Shown here: positions 16,631-25,083 of the stretch, one piece after another
Position numbering within the stretch: the first letter of the stretch is position 1
Layout: every line of letters starts with the position of its first letter
Assembly: GCF_020521235.1 (NCBI RefSeq)
Contig: NZ_BLAY01000052.1
Coordinates: 1 to 56,133 of the forward strand
DNA length: 56,133 nucleotides
Reading direction: 5' to 3'
Source: Microseira wollei NIES-4236
Lineage (GTDB): Bacteria > Cyanobacteriota > Cyanobacteriia > Cyanobacteriales > Aerosakkonemataceae
The notes under the pieces: generated by a model
The model's input: the letters and a program-made list of their open reading frames with translations, nothing else
What the model was told of the DNA's origin: nothing
The model's database searches: none
Made by a program: the position numbers and the translations under genes

Positions 16631-16693
16631 GTAGGGGCACGGCATAGACAATATTTCCCACTATCCAAAAGACTTTCGGTGCCGTGCCCCTAC
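16631..16693. repeat. GTAGGGGCACGGCA inverted repeat
   Basis: GTAGGGGCACGGCA and TGCCGTGCCCCTAC are perfect inverted arms around a ~35 bp loop. Same family as at 1-225. Non-coding. Confidence 0.75.
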
Positions 16694-16744
16694 GACAAAA
16701 CATCTGTACGCATCTTACGCCGCAACTCCATATATGGTGGTGGC

Positions 16745-16770
16745 GGTGCGTTACACTGGGTTAACGCACC
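16745..16770. repeat. Palindromic repeat supplying the stop codon of the DHFR-like gene
   Basis: GGTGCGTT-ACACTGGG-TTAACGCACC is an imperfect palindrome of a type common in cyanobacteria. Read on the minus strand it encodes the last residues GCVNPV and the TAA of the reductase gene. Confidence 0.65.
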
Positions 16771-17305
16771 CTACATCTATAATCTTTGTGTACTTCGTGA
16801 AATTGTAAGACACTTGCAACAGTCCAGAGTCAAATCTTTTAACTTCTTTCAACTCAAGTTTTGTCTCCAAACTTGCATCTCTCACAATCAATGGAATGCC
16901 ATCCCCTAAAATAATTGGGTGAATTGAAAGAATCAGTTCATCCAGCAAACCAGCTTTGATGAAATAATGAATAATCTCTGCTCCCCCAACTAACCAAATA
17001 TCACCACCGGACTGCTGGCGCAGCTTGTTGGTAAAGTTTTTTATATCTTCCCCCACAAATTCCACGTCGTCATTTTTACCTTGCATAGTTTTGGAGAAAA
17101 CAAAACCCTTCTTCCCTTTGTATGGATATTCCCCAAATTCTTGAATTTGGCGATATGTCTTACCACCCATGACTACGGTGTCAATCGAGTCAAAAAACTC
17201 AGCGTAACCGTAGTCAGCGTCGGTAAATAGCCAATCTACTTCTCCTGATGTCCTGGCGATGTATCCATCGAGACTAGAAGCAATGAACAAGCGTATTTTT
17301 CTCAT
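16751..17305 (-). CDS. Dihydrofolate reductase-like (RibD C-terminal) protein
   Basis: About 184 residues from the ATG at 17305 (MRKIRLFIASSLDGYIAR); the longer frame from 17359 adds residues unlike the family. IASSLDGYIA, GEVDWLF, VVMGGKTYRQI and GGDIWLVGGAEII are signatures of the YyaP/RibD_C group, NADPH-dependent reductases related to DHFR with mostly unknown substrates. The C terminus beyond LQVSYNF and YTKI is unusual: it ends inside a dispersed palindromic repeat. The gene lies 22 bp downstream of the SRAP gene on the same strand, so the two are probably co-transcribed. Confidence 0.85.
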   Translation of the reverse strand: MRKIRLFIASSLDGYIARTSGEVDWLFTDADYGYAEFFDSIDTVVMGGKTYRQIQEFGEYPYKGKKGFVFSKTMQGKNDDVEFVGEDIKNFTNKLRQQSGGDIWLVGGAEIIHYFIKAGLLDELILSIHPIILGDGIPLIVRDASLETKLELKEVKRFDSGLLQVSYNFTKYTKIIDVGCVNPV

Positions 17306-17327
17306 AATGTTAGTATTTACTTTCCCT

Positions 17328-17993
17328 TCAAATCGCCTCAATACAATCCCTACTATCATTTTTAGGATTATTCACTTTTGCGCTTACCGGATAGGCAGTC
17401 ATCACATCCGAGCGATAAGGTTGCAACAAAGCTTTCAGCGCTTCAGGTTTTTGCTTTGTATCTAACCATTGTTCGTAGTTTTTTGGGTCGAGAATCCCTG
17501 GCATTCTGTCGTGAATTGGACGTAAAATATCGTTGGCTTCAGTCGTTATAATCGTACAAGAATCAATCCCCTCACCTTCAGGACTTTCCCAATGTTCCCA
17601 CAGTCCGGCAAAAGCAAACATTTTACCATCTTCCACCCGGAAATAATAGGGTTGCTTTTTGCCGTTTTGCTGCTGCCATTCGTAAAAACCATCCGCTAAA
17701 ATCAAACACCGCCGTTTCTTAAAAGCCGAACGAAAAGCTGGCTTTTCCTCGACTGTTTCTGCCCTGGCGTTAATCAGTTTAGCGCCCATTTTGCGGTCTT
17801 TTGCCCAAGATGGAATTAAACCCCAGTACAATAATTTAAACTCGCGAGCGCTATCCTGAGAATTTTGCAATATTGTGGCTACTGGCTGGGTTGGGGAAAT
17901 GTTGTAACGCGGCGAGAGTTCAGGAACTGAGGTGAGGTTGAATGATTCAGCGATCGCTTGCGCTAACTGAGTAAAGCTAAATCGTCCGCACAT
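17328..17993 (-). CDS. yedK: SRAP domain protein (HMCES/YedK)
   Basis: 221 residues. MCGRFSFTQ places the catalytic Cys at position 2, exposed after Met removal. PRYNISPTQPVATI, LIPSWAKD, INARAETVEEKPAF, RCLILADGFYEWQ and IHDRMPGIL are the family motifs in the right order. SRAP proteins crosslink to abasic sites in single-stranded DNA and protect them. Length is standard. It precedes the DHFR-like gene in a two-gene minus-strand unit. The upstream gap (17994-18174) holds a MITE copy. Confidence 0.92.
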   Translation of the reverse strand: MCGRFSFTQLAQAIAESFNLTSVPELSPRYNISPTQPVATILQNSQDSAREFKLLYWGLIPSWAKDRKMGAKLINARAETVEEKPAFRSAFKKRRCLILADGFYEWQQQNGKKQPYYFRVEDGKMFAFAGLWEHWESPEGEGIDSCTIITTEANDILRPIHDRMPGILDPKNYEQWLDTKQKPEALKALLQPYRSDVMTAYPVSAKVNNPKNDSRDCIEAI

Positions 17994-18031
17994 CTTTTTA
18001 TCCTCCCATTTCTCCAGAGTTTAAAATGTTA

Positions 18032-18145
18032 CAGAGGATTGCTTTTCGAGTGAAGGAAAGCCTTATGGCTTAGTTTGTATAGCGGCAGCAAAAATGGCAG
18101 CCGCTATACAAACGAAGGTTTACCTCATACGGCTACAATCCGCTG
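18032..18145. mobile_element. MITE (IS630/Tc1-like), copy 5
   Basis: 114 bp, ends CAGAGGATTGC and CAATCCGCTG, TA at 18030-18031 and 18146-18147. It sits in the divergent promoter gap between the SRAP and glutathione S-transferase genes, so it may affect either promoter. Confidence 0.87.
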
Positions 18146-18174
18146 TAAACTAACGATCTGCTGCCAAAATTGCC

Positions 18175-18780
18175 ATGTTTAAATTCTACGACTTTTTGCC
18201 CTCCGGTAACTGCTACAAAGTGCGCCTTTTGTTAACCCAACTTGGCATTCCTTTTGAAAGGATAGACGTTGATATCCTCAAAGGAGAAAGCCGGACGGCA
18301 GAATTTTTAAGCAAAAATCCCAACGGGCGCGTTCCGGTTTTAGAAACAGACTCAGGGCAATTCCTCGCCGAATCAAACGCTATCCTATTTTATCTCAGTG
18401 CGGATACAGACTTTTTCCCTAACGATGTTTTTGAGCAGTCGCAAGTGCTGCAATGGTTATTTTTTGAACAGTACAGCCACGAGCCTTTTATTGCGACTTC
18501 CAGATATTGGATTTCTATCTTAAAAAAGGCTGAGGAATACCGGGAATCACTCAAGCAAAAACGCGAACCCGGATATGCAGCACTCGCCGTGATGGAGAAG
18601 CATTTAACCCATCATAATTTTTTCGTTGCAGAGCGATACACGATTGCCGATATTGGCTTGTTTGCTTACACTCATGTCGCCGATGAAGGCGGATTCGAGC
18701 TAACTCAATTTCCGGCTATCCAAGCTTGGATTAAACGAGTGCAAGCGCAACCTCGACATATTAGCATTACTCAAGTTTAA
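18175..18780 (+). CDS. Glutathione S-transferase family protein
   Basis: 201 residues. N-terminal thioredoxin-like domain: YDFLPSGNCYKVRLLLTQLG, with NPNGRVPVLETD and the glutathione-binding ESNAILFYL. The C-terminal all-helical domain includes RYTIADIGLFAYTHVADEGG, with the conserved IADI Asp. Typical length. It conjugates glutathione to electrophiles or reduces disulfides; substrate unknown. Divergent from the SRAP gene. The region after its stop contains CCCGGTTTCTT-type hairpin repeats that may terminate transcription. Confidence 0.9.
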   Translation: MFKFYDFLPSGNCYKVRLLLTQLGIPFERIDVDILKGESRTAEFLSKNPNGRVPVLETDSGQFLAESNAILFYLSADTDFFPNDVFEQSQVLQWLFFEQYSHEPFIATSRYWISILKKAEEYRESLKQKREPGYAALAVMEKHLTHHNFFVAERYTIADIGLFAYTHVADEGGFELTQFPAIQAWIKRVQAQPRHISITQV

Positions 18781-18787
18781 GAATGGT

Positions 18788-18864
18788 CAGCAGAATCCCG
18801 GTTTCTTAGAGAAACCGGGATTCTCAGCAGCAGAATCCCGGTTTCTTTAAGAAACCGGGATTCT
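18788..18864. repeat. Double GAATCCCGGTTTCTT hairpin
   Basis: Two successive hairpins, each AGAATCCCGGTTTCTTxAGAAACCGGGATTCT-like (arms AGAATCCCGGTTTCT and AGAAACCGGGATTCT), separated by CAGCAGC. Related GAAACCCGGTTTC hairpins occur at 51515 and 53591. Plausible terminator after the glutathione S-transferase gene. Confidence 0.7.
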
Positions 18865-18949
18865 AACGCACATTCCGCACCCTCAACCGTCGCATATACA
18901 GTGGCAGAAGCGTAATGACCGAAAATCATAGGGCGCAAGCCCCTACCCT

Positions 18950-19144
18950 TTAGGGATGGGGTAAGCCCGTAGGGGAATTTATTCCCCGTGCAAACTCCTC
19001 AATTAGTTCGCTGATACTAATTTTCCGCTTTTCGGCTTCTCGCCTCATATTCTCCCAAGCCGTAGGCGTTACCACTATTTGATGCCTTTCCTTTACTTCA
19101 TCATGCAAAATTGGTACATTTCTTAATCGCTTTTTAGTTGCCAT
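18950..19144 (-). CDS. Small RHH/antitoxin-like protein in the TnpB element
   Basis: 64 residues from the ATG at 19144 (MATKKRLRNVPILHDEVKER); 15 extra residues are possible from 19189. QIVVTPTAWENMRREAEKR and KISISELIEEFARG fit a short strand-helix-helix DNA-binding protein. It is divergent from tnpB with a ~110 bp gap. Its 3' end lies inside the left-end hairpins of the element. A role in regulating tnpB or the element is a reasonable but untested guess. Confidence 0.6.
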   Translation of the reverse strand: MATKKRLRNVPILHDEVKERHQIVVTPTAWENMRREAEKRKISISELIEEFARGINSPTGLPHP

Positions 19145-19255
19145 TTTTAGATATTGTGTATATACTATATCAAGTCTAGCAAATAACAAGGAGGTTCAGG
19201 CAAGTGCAAGTAAGATGGAACTTCTTGCATCAAGGCAACCAAGACGCAAGACCAA

Positions 19256-20722
19256 ATGATGTCACGTCACCTTGACACTTTGAGGAAGCATCGTAACTTT
19301 GCCTTGCGGGAACGAGAAACAGGCTACAACACCAACAACCAAAACATTGATACCCAAATTGTTTATGCTTTTGGGTCGTTCTGCGACATCGAAACCAAAA
19401 CAGAGTATGGGTCAAGCTGCCCTTTAACTTGCCCTGTTCTCAAGCATGGCGTAGTTCCTCAAGACTTGAACGTTGCCAAAAAGGCTAACAAGAAGACGGG
19501 CATTGTTGGATGGGATTCAGCAAGTGGCATCCAATCCAAAATCACAACCGAGTTGAGACAAACTCGCGCTAACTTTGCCGAGATAGATTCGTGTGTATTG
19601 CAAACCAATCTAGCTAAGCTAGATACAGCGTACTCTAATTTCTGGAAGCATGGGCGTGGCTTTCCTCAATACATAAAGAGGCTTGATTCTTTCGAGTTCA
19701 AAACTGGCAGAGTACTCGTCAGGGACGCTAGAGACAACTATGCTACCATCTATCTTCCTGGCATCGGTGATGTCAAGATTCATAATAGCCGTGATTTAAG
19801 CGGCATTGAGAGATTTGGAACATGTACTGTCAAGCGTGAAGGCGGCAACTGGTACATATCAGCAATATTTGAGGTTCCCGACCTACCAGAAACCAAAAAG
19901 CTAGAAAACGCTAAATCCGTTGTCGGCATTGATGTCGGAGTCAACAAGCTAGTTGCCCTGTCGGATGGTAGCTTCATCGAGAATACCCGTCCAGCTACTA
20001 ATAAGAGAACTGCACGACGCCTAGAAATGCGTCAACGTGCTGCAAGCCGGAAGCTCAAAGGCTCTAAGAACCGTAAAAAGGCATATCAACGTGTTGCCAA
20101 GATGCAGCATGAAATAGCCCAAGAGCGGGATGGACGCAACTGGCAAGCAGCGCAAAAGATGGTCAACACAGCAGACGTGATTGGACACGAAGACCTTAAC
20201 GTCCGCAACATGGTCAAGCGTGCCCAGCCCAAACATGATGGGAAAGGTGGCTACAAAAAGAATGGAGCCAAAGCCAAAACAGGCTTAAACAAAGTCATTT
20301 TAGACTGCGGATGGAACGACCTGTTCAATAAGATTGCTTGGCTTGCCTTAAAAGCGGGAAAACCAGTAGTCAAAGTCAATCCCAAACACAGCAGTCAAGA
20401 GTGTCCAAAGTGCCATCACATCGACAAAAGCAACCGTGATGGCGAAAAATTTCTGTGTGTAAACTGCAACTATACAGACCACGCAGACACAAAAGCTTCT
20501 CGAACGGTCGGGAAGAGAGTGGGGCTAGTCTTCCCAAAAAAAATCAGAAAGACTCTACCGAGGGACTCTCGGAAAGTCACGCCTACGAGATTATCAGTAC
20601 AACGTGCTGAGCGTAGGAACCATGCCTCTGAGCAGTTGGGTGTTCAGTTGTCTCTCTTTGATACAACTGCGTACACAACTGCCGACAGTCGGAAATCTAA
20701 GAGATACGGCAGAAACTCTTAG
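19256..20722 (+). CDS. tnpB: TnpB RNA-guided nuclease (IS605 OrfB family)
   Basis: 488 residues. RuvC-like motifs: [16 protein letters not shown] (catalytic Asp), [12 protein letters not shown] (Glu), and a zinc finger CPKCHH...CVNC followed by [13 protein letters not shown] (final Asp). The basic helical segment [20 protein letters not shown] corresponds to the RNA/DNA-binding region. TnpB cuts DNA guided by an omega/reRNA from the 3' end of the element. The beginning ([18 protein letters not shown]) lacks the usual N-terminal YPxxxQ strand of TnpB, so the true N terminus may be missing or frameshifted upstream. The catalytic triad looks complete. The C-terminal tail after the zinc finger is ~70 residues. 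Confidence 0.87.
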   Translation: MMSRHLDTLRKHRNFALRERETGYNTNNQNIDTQIVYAFGSFCDIETKTEYGSSCPLTCPVLKHGVVPQDLNVAKKANKKTGIVGWDSASGIQSKITTELRQTRANFAEIDSCVLQTNLAKLDTAYSNFWKHGRGFPQYIKRLDSFEFKTGRVLVRDARDNYATIYLPGIGDVKIHNSRDLSGIERFGTCTVKREGGNWYISAIFEVPDLPETKKLENAKSVVGIDVGVNKLVALSDGSFIENTRPATNKRTARRLEMRQRAASRKLKGSKNRKKAYQRVAKMQHEIAQERDGRNWQAAQKMVNTADVIGHEDLNVRNMVKRAQPKHDGKGGYKKNGAKAKTGLNKVILDCGWNDLFNKIAWLALKAGKPVVKVNPKHSSQECPKCHHIDKSNRDGEKFLCVNCNYTDHADTKASRTVGKRVGLVFPKKIRKTLPRDSRKVTPTRLSVQRAERRNHASEQLGVQLSLFDTTAYTTADSRKSKRYGRNS

Positions 20723-20757
20723 AGAATCCCCTTGCATTTATGCATGGGGAGCGTCAA

Positions 20758-21120
20758 ATTAATTCTGGCATATGTTTCACCGTCAAGCAGAGGAATGCAA
20801 GCTTTCCGCATCCGTTGATTAATTATTTTAAATTATATATATAGCGGAAAAAAATTTTTTAAGTTAACTGTGAAAACTGGCGACAAAAACCTATTGCAAA
20901 GGAGATTGACAACGCGCTAACAATATGATAAATATATTATTGTTATTTGCTTTGTGGATTGCTATAAATTAGGGATATAAACCAAATATTTCGGGCTGCT
21001 TTTTTTAAAGCAGAAATTATTTATTTATTTATTTATTTATGAGATAAAAAATAAAAAGTTACATATGACAAAGTTGCATTGCTAGTAATAGGTTGTGATT
21101 AATGGAGGTATGTACAGGCG
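20758..21120. other. AT-rich leader region of the NRPS-PKS cluster
   Basis: No gene. Very AT-rich, with ATATATATAG near 20840 and a run of TTTA/TTAT repeats at 21018-21040. A GGAGG lies about 12 bp before the first NRPS start. The cluster promoter is probably here, but I cannot fix its boxes with confidence. Confidence 0.5.
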
Positions 21121-24100
21121 ATGCATAGCAGAAATAGTCTAAATCAGCAGCAGAAATATTGGCTACAGCAGATTGATAGCGAGCTGCCTTTATTAGAAAT
21201 ACCATCAGATTATCCACGCTCCTCGGTAATCAAATCATTTATTAGAGATAAGGAAGCAGTTGAGCTTAATGAAAATATCTGCCTAAAATTAGATAAATTT
21301 TGTCTAGATGAGAACTTTACTACCTTTACCACGCTCCTGGCTGCGTTTAAAGTTATTTTGCTTCGTTATACGAGACAGAATGATATAATTGTAGGAGCCA
21401 TATCCGCCGATAGTATTCGGGAAAAAGAGGGAGCGAGTCATGAGAAATTTATCAATCCAGTAGTCCTGCGAACCAATATAACCGAAGAGCTAACTGCGAA
21501 AGAAGTTTTAAGGCGCGTTGCTAAAACAGTTGAGGAGGCTGCACAGAATAGAGATTACCCATTTGAAAAGCTGGTTGTGGCACTTAATGGGAAGCAAAAT
21601 TTAAGTGCGGCAGCGATTTTTCAAGTGATGTTGGTGCTGTGCGGTGTACCGTTTTGTCTTTCTGAAGCACCAATAGAAGAACAGAATATGGTGTCTATTC
21701 AGAAACATAGCACCTTGTGCGATCTAGTTTTTTTGGCTTCTCAAAAAGAAGGGAACTTAATCATAACCTGTGAATACAACGCCGAGTTGTTTGAGTCAGC
21801 CACAATTAGGCGGATGTTGGGGCATTTGCAGACCCTACTGGAAAACCTCATCGCCAATCCAGACCAGTGTATTTCCACCTTGCCACTGCTTACAGAGCAA
21901 GAGCGACATCAGTTATTAGTAGAATGGAACGATACCCAAACAGACTTTCCGCAAGATAAGTGTATCCACGAACTGTTTGAAGCTCAGGTGGAACGAACTC
22001 CCCAAGCAGAAGCTGTAGTCTATGAAGAAAAGCAGCTAACCTACCAACAGCTGAATCAAAAAGCTAATCAACTGGCGCGCTATCTGCAATCGCTCTTAGT
22101 AGGATCAGAAATGCTGGTGGGTATCTGTATTGATCGCTGCTTAGATATGGCAGTGGGACTGTTGGGGATTCTCAAAGCTGGTGGCGCTTATGTTCCGTTA
22201 GACGCAGCTTATCCTCAAGAGCGTTTAGCTTATATGTTGTCAGATTCCTCTGTGGGGGTACTGCTGACGACTAAGAAGTTACTGAGTGCATTACCACAGC
22301 TAGCTCAGGCAGCCCAAGGGTATGAAATAATCTGCTTAGATAAAGACTGGGAGGTCATTTCTCAACAAAGCGAGCAGAATCTAGTCAGTCAGATTCAACC
22401 GGGCAACTTGGCTTATGTCATTTATACGTCAGGTTCTACAGGGCAACCCAAAGGGGTAGCCATGACGCATTTTGCTCTTTGTAATTTGATTTCCTGGCAA
22501 CTCCAAAATACGACAGTTTCCAGCACAGCGAGAACTCTACAATTCGCTCCCTTAAGCTTCGATGTCTCCTTTCAAGAAATCTTCTCTACTTGGTGTTCTG
22601 GGGGAACGCTGGTTTTGATAAAAGAGGAAGTGCGACGAAATCCGGTAGCTTTGTTAAATTTCCTGACTGACAAAGAAATTGAAAGAATATTTCTTCCCTT
22701 TGTCGCTTTACAACAATTGGCTATTGCTGCAAACTCAGCATCAGTTCCTACTACATTGCGGGAAGTAATTACTGCTGGGGAACAGTTACAGATTACAAGT
22801 GCGATCGCCAACTTGTTCAGTCAAATAGATTGCATTCTGTACAATCATTACGGACCAACAGAGAGCCATGTGGTCACTGCTTATAAGCTGACAGGAGAAG
22901 TAAGCAGCTGGTCTGCCCTTCCTCCTATCGGTCGTCCTATAAATAATACACAAATATACATACTCGATAAATTTCTGCAACCAGTTCCCATCGGGATTCC
23001 CGGTGAACTTTACATTGGTGGCAATTGTCTGGCTTTGGGCTATATTAACCGCCCAGAGTTAACTCAACAGAAGTTCATTTCCAATCCTTTCGGTTCTGGT
23101 CGCCTGTATAAAACTGGAGATATAGCCCGCTACCTAAGAGATGGCAATATCCAGTATCTTGGTCGTGCTGACCATCAGGTTAAGGTGCGGGGTTTCCGCA
23201 TTGAACTGGGGGAAATAGAAGCCATACTGGCACAACATCCCATCGTTAAAGAGAGCGTAGTCATTCCTCGCGAAGATGTCCCCGGCGACAAACGCTTAGT
23301 CGCCTATGTAGTTCCAAACTCAAACGCAGCTTTTGCTTTAAACCAAGAATCTGATGTTGAGCAAATTGCACAGTGGCAGTTGATATGGGATACAAATTAC
23401 AGCCTGCCAGCTGCTGAAGGCGATCCCAGCTTTAATACTGTAGGTTGGAGAGATAGTTATACAGGTCAGCCAATTTCCCCCCACATGATGCGCGAATGGC
23501 TGGATACTACAGTAGAGCGTATTCTCTGTTGGCAACCAAACCGCGTATTGGAAATCGGCTGCGGAACCGGAATGCTGTTGTTTAAGATTGCCCCTCACTG
23601 TAGTTATTACCTGGGCACTGACATTTCTCATGAGGCTTTGCAGTACGTCGAGCAGCAGTTGCAAAAGTTAGACGGCACTTGGTCGCAAGTTTCCCTTTGG
23701 CACAGAGCAGCAGATAATTTTGAGGGAATCGAACCTTCGTCATTTGACACTGTGGTGATCAATTCTGTAATCGAGCTGTTTCCCAGCATGAATTACTTAG
23801 TCAGTGTCTTGGAAAAAGCCGTGCGGGTAGTAAAATCCGGAGGAATCGTTTTTATCGGGGATGTACGTAGCTTGCCACTGCTAGAAGCTTTCTATGCCGA
23901 CGTTGAACTGTATAAAGCTCCCGCCGAGCTATCCAGAGACCAGTTGCGGCAGTACGTGCAAAACAGCATGAACCGGGAAGAGCAGTTAGTGGTCGAGCCA
24001 AATTTTTTCACGGCACTAAAGCAACTTATCCCGTCAATCAGCCATGTCCAAATTCAAATCAAGCGCGGTCGCTACCATAATGAACTAACTAAATTCCGCT

Positions 24101-25083
24101 ACGATGTTATTCTTCACATAGAAAAAGAGGTTTGCCCCACAGGAGAAGCACATTGGTTAGATTGGCAGAAAGATAAACTCAGCGTGCCAATTGTCCGCCA
24201 GATACTTACAGAAACCGAACCAGAAATTTTAGGGATCAAACACGTACCCAACGCCCGTCTGAGTGCAGAAATCAAGCTCCTAGATTTGCTTTCTTGTAAT
24301 GAAGGATCTGCTACAGTAGGTGAATTGCGAGAAGCCTTGCAACCGTTTTACGGACATGGGGTGGAACCAGAAGATTGGTGGGCTTTGAGTGATGAGTTAT
24401 CTTATACGATTTACATTAACTGTTCTGGGGCAGAGGCTTTAGATTGCTACGATATAATCTTTCAACAAAGCAATACATTTTCACCTACTTTGTCGAACTC
24501 GGTGTCCAATGAACAGATAAAACCTTGGACAGCTTATGCTAATAATCCCCTTCACAGACAAAAGGCTGGCCAGCTCAGATCGGTATTACGAAGTTATTTG
24601 AAAGAACGTCTACCTGACTATATGGTGCCTCCAGCTTTTGTTGTAATCGATAAAATGCCTCTGACACCTAATGGAAAAGTAGACCGTCGTGCGCTACCTG
24701 CCCCAGAAATGGCTAGACCTGAATTATCAACAGCTCTAGTAATGCCTCAATCAGATGCTGAGCAACTCATTGCTAAGGTTTGGCGGGAAGTCCTTCAATT
24801 GGAGGTGGTAGGAATTCATGACAATTTTTTTGATTTAGGCGGACATTCGTTGCTCCTCCTCCAAGTTCGTAATAAACTAGGCGAAATTGTGGGTTCAGAA
24901 GTATCAATTGTATCGCTGTTTGAATACCCTACGATTCATACTTTAGCCCAACAGATAAGTCAAAGTAATGGAGAATTTTATACAGTTAAACACCAGCAAA
25001 GTGCTAGAATTGACCGGCAGTTTCCAAGACAGCAGCAACAAAGAGATCTAAGGCAAAGCCATCGGGAAAAGAAAAAATTATGA
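21121..25083 (+). CDS. NRPS loading module: partial C, A (Pro-like), methyltransferase, PCP
   Basis: 1320 residues. Residues 1-250 are only the C-terminal half of a condensation domain: the HHxxxDG catalytic motif is absent and the protein begins where the sequence after that motif would begin. A domain 285-690: A3 YTSGSTGQPKG (~435), A5 YNHYGPTE (~572), A7 YKTGDIARYL, A8 VKVRGFRIELGEIEA. By-eye specificity residues DVQFIAHVV resemble proline codes. A SAM methyltransferase (motif I VLEIGCGTGML, ~810) is inserted between A8 and A10 (LTPNGKVDRR, ~1181), the usual place for N-methyltransferases. PCP motif LGGHSLLL near 1240. The missing donor-side C domain marks it as the starter. The stop overlaps the next start by 4 bp (ATGA), so translation is coupled. 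Confidence 0.92.
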   Translation: MHSRNSLNQQQKYWLQQIDSELPLLEIPSDYPRSSVIKSFIRDKEAVELNENICLKLDKFCLDENFTTFTTLLAAFKVILLRYTRQNDIIVGAISADSIREKEGASHEKFINPVVLRTNITEELTAKEVLRRVAKTVEEAAQNRDYPFEKLVVALNGKQNLSAAAIFQVMLVLCGVPFCLSEAPIEEQNMVSIQKHSTLCDLVFLASQKEGNLIITCEYNAELFESATIRRMLGHLQTLLENLIANPDQCISTLPLLTEQERHQLLVEWNDTQTDFPQDKCIHELFEAQVERTPQAEAVVYEEKQLTYQQLNQKANQLARYLQSLLVGSEMLVGICIDRCLDMAVGLLGILKAGGAYVPLDAAYPQERLAYMLSDSSVGVLLTTKKLLSALPQLAQAAQGYEIICLDKDWEVISQQSEQNLVSQIQPGNLAYVIYTSGSTGQPKGVAMTHFALCNLISWQLQNTTVSSTARTLQFAPLSFDVSFQEIFSTWCSGGTLVLIKEEVRRNPVALLNFLTDKEIERIFLPFVALQQLAIAANSASVPTTLREVITAGEQLQITSAIANLFSQIDCILYNHYGPTESHVVTAYKLTGEVSSWSALPPIGRPINNTQIYILDKFLQPVPIGIPGELYIGGNCLALGYINRPELTQQKFISNPFGSGRLYKTGDIARYLRDGNIQYLGRADHQVKVRGFRIELGEIEAILAQHPIVKESVVIPREDVPGDKRLVAYVVPNSNAAFALNQESDVEQIAQWQLIWDTNYSLPAAEGDPSFNTVGWRDSYTGQPISPHMMREWLDTTVERILCWQPNRVLEIGCGTGMLLFKIAPHCSYYLGTDISHEALQYVEQQLQKLDGTWSQVSLWHRAADNFEGIEPSSFDTVVINSVIELFPSMNYLVSVLEKAVRVVKSGGIVFIGDVRSLPLLEAFYADVELYKAPAELSRDQLRQYVQNSMNREEQLVVEPNFFTALKQLIPSISHVQIQIKRGRYHNELTKFRYDVILHIEKEVCPTGEAHWLDWQKDKLSVPIVRQILTETEPEILGIKHVPNARLSAEIKLLDLLSCNEGSATVGELREALQPFYGHGVEPEDWWALSDELSYTIYINCSGAEALDCYDIIFQQSNTFSPTLSNSVSNEQIKPWTAYANNPLHRQKAGQLRSVLRSYLKERLPDYMVPPAFVVIDKMPLTPNGKVDRRALPAPEMARPELSTALVMPQSDAEQLIAKVWREVLQLEVVGIHDNFFDLGGHSLLLLQVRNKLGEIVGSEVSIVSLFEYPTIHTLAQQISQSNGEFYTVKHQQSARIDRQFPRQQQQRDLRQSHREKKKL

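Larger units (their letters stand above)
18923..20757 (+). mobile_element. IS200/IS605-type element carrying tnpB, no tnpA
   Basis: Bounded on the left by hairpin-rich sequence (GGGCGCAAGCCCC, CCTTTAGGGATGGGG, CCCGTAGGGG) and on the right by AATCCCC-TTGCATTTATGCAT-GGGG just after tnpB, as in elements of this class. It contains a divergent RHH gene and tnpB. No tyrosine transposase gene is present, so it could move only in trans. Ends are approximate. Confidence 0.65.

Noticed and set aside
19256-20722. TnpB as a novel CRISPR effector
   Set aside because: It has the IS605 OrfB layout, element-end hairpins and no CRISPR array; the family is known.
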